NCBI GenBank assembly: GCA_002403895.1
Contig: DHIQ01000237.1
Location: 27,433-32,975, forward strand
DNA from: Candidatus Neomicrothrix sp. UBA4742
GTDB lineage: Bacteria; Actinomycetota; Acidimicrobiia; Acidimicrobiales; Acidimicrobilacustridaceae
Direction: 5' to 3'
DNA: 5,543 bases
Shown here piece after piece: positions 5,537 to 5,543 of this stretch. Position 1 is the stretch's first letter, and each line of letters starts with the position of its first letter. The notes below the pieces were generated by a model. The model did no database searches. It saw only the letters and a list, made by a program, of their open reading frames with translations, and was not told the DNA's origin. A program made the position numbers and the translations under genes.

Positions 5537-5543
5537 TCCAGCT

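Overview
The window is 5.5 kb of high-GC DNA with strong G/C preference at third codon positions. It looks like an Actinomycetota chromosome. The flavin/F420-type luciferase-like oxidoreductase, the short Tad-type Flp pilin and the signal-peptide style fit that phylum. An Acidimicrobiia-like lineage is my best guess, but it is inference only. I see no insertion sequence, phage gene, CRISPR array, tRNA or rRNA.

Layout. Bases 1-597 (minus) hold the first 199 codons of a luciferase-like monooxygenase whose 3' end lies outside the window. Bases 620-2668 (minus) encode a large membrane acyltransferase (acyltransferase-3 domain fused to a C-terminal SGNH domain). It lies 22 bases upstream of the oxidoreductase in the same direction, so the two are probably cotranscribed. 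A short divergent intergenic region (2669-2752) with a perfect GC-rich inverted repeat separates it from a secreted SGNH/GDSL hydrolase (2753-3394, plus). A 117-base gap then carries a perfect 18-bp palindrome and phased half-sites. Next is an orphan family 5 extracellular solute-binding lipoprotein (3512-5134, plus). A 213-base gap follows, rich in potential RNA hairpins. Last comes a complete 62-residue Flp/type IVb pilin gene (5348-5536), which is probably the start of, or an outlier to, a Tad pilus locus.

How the genes may work together. All complete genes act at or outside the cytoplasmic membrane. The acyltransferase would transfer acyl groups to an envelope glycan or lipid, and the divergent SGNH hydrolase could remove or move such groups. 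The solute-binding protein would capture a peptide-like or other oligomeric solute for a permease encoded elsewhere, and the pilin would build a thin adhesive pilus. The most interesting non-coding signals are the operator-like palindrome ahead of the solute-binding protein and the structured leader ahead of the pilin. The leader could be a regulatory RNA, but no known riboswitch class can be assigned from reading alone. I did not find convincing evidence for an undescribed multi-gene system.
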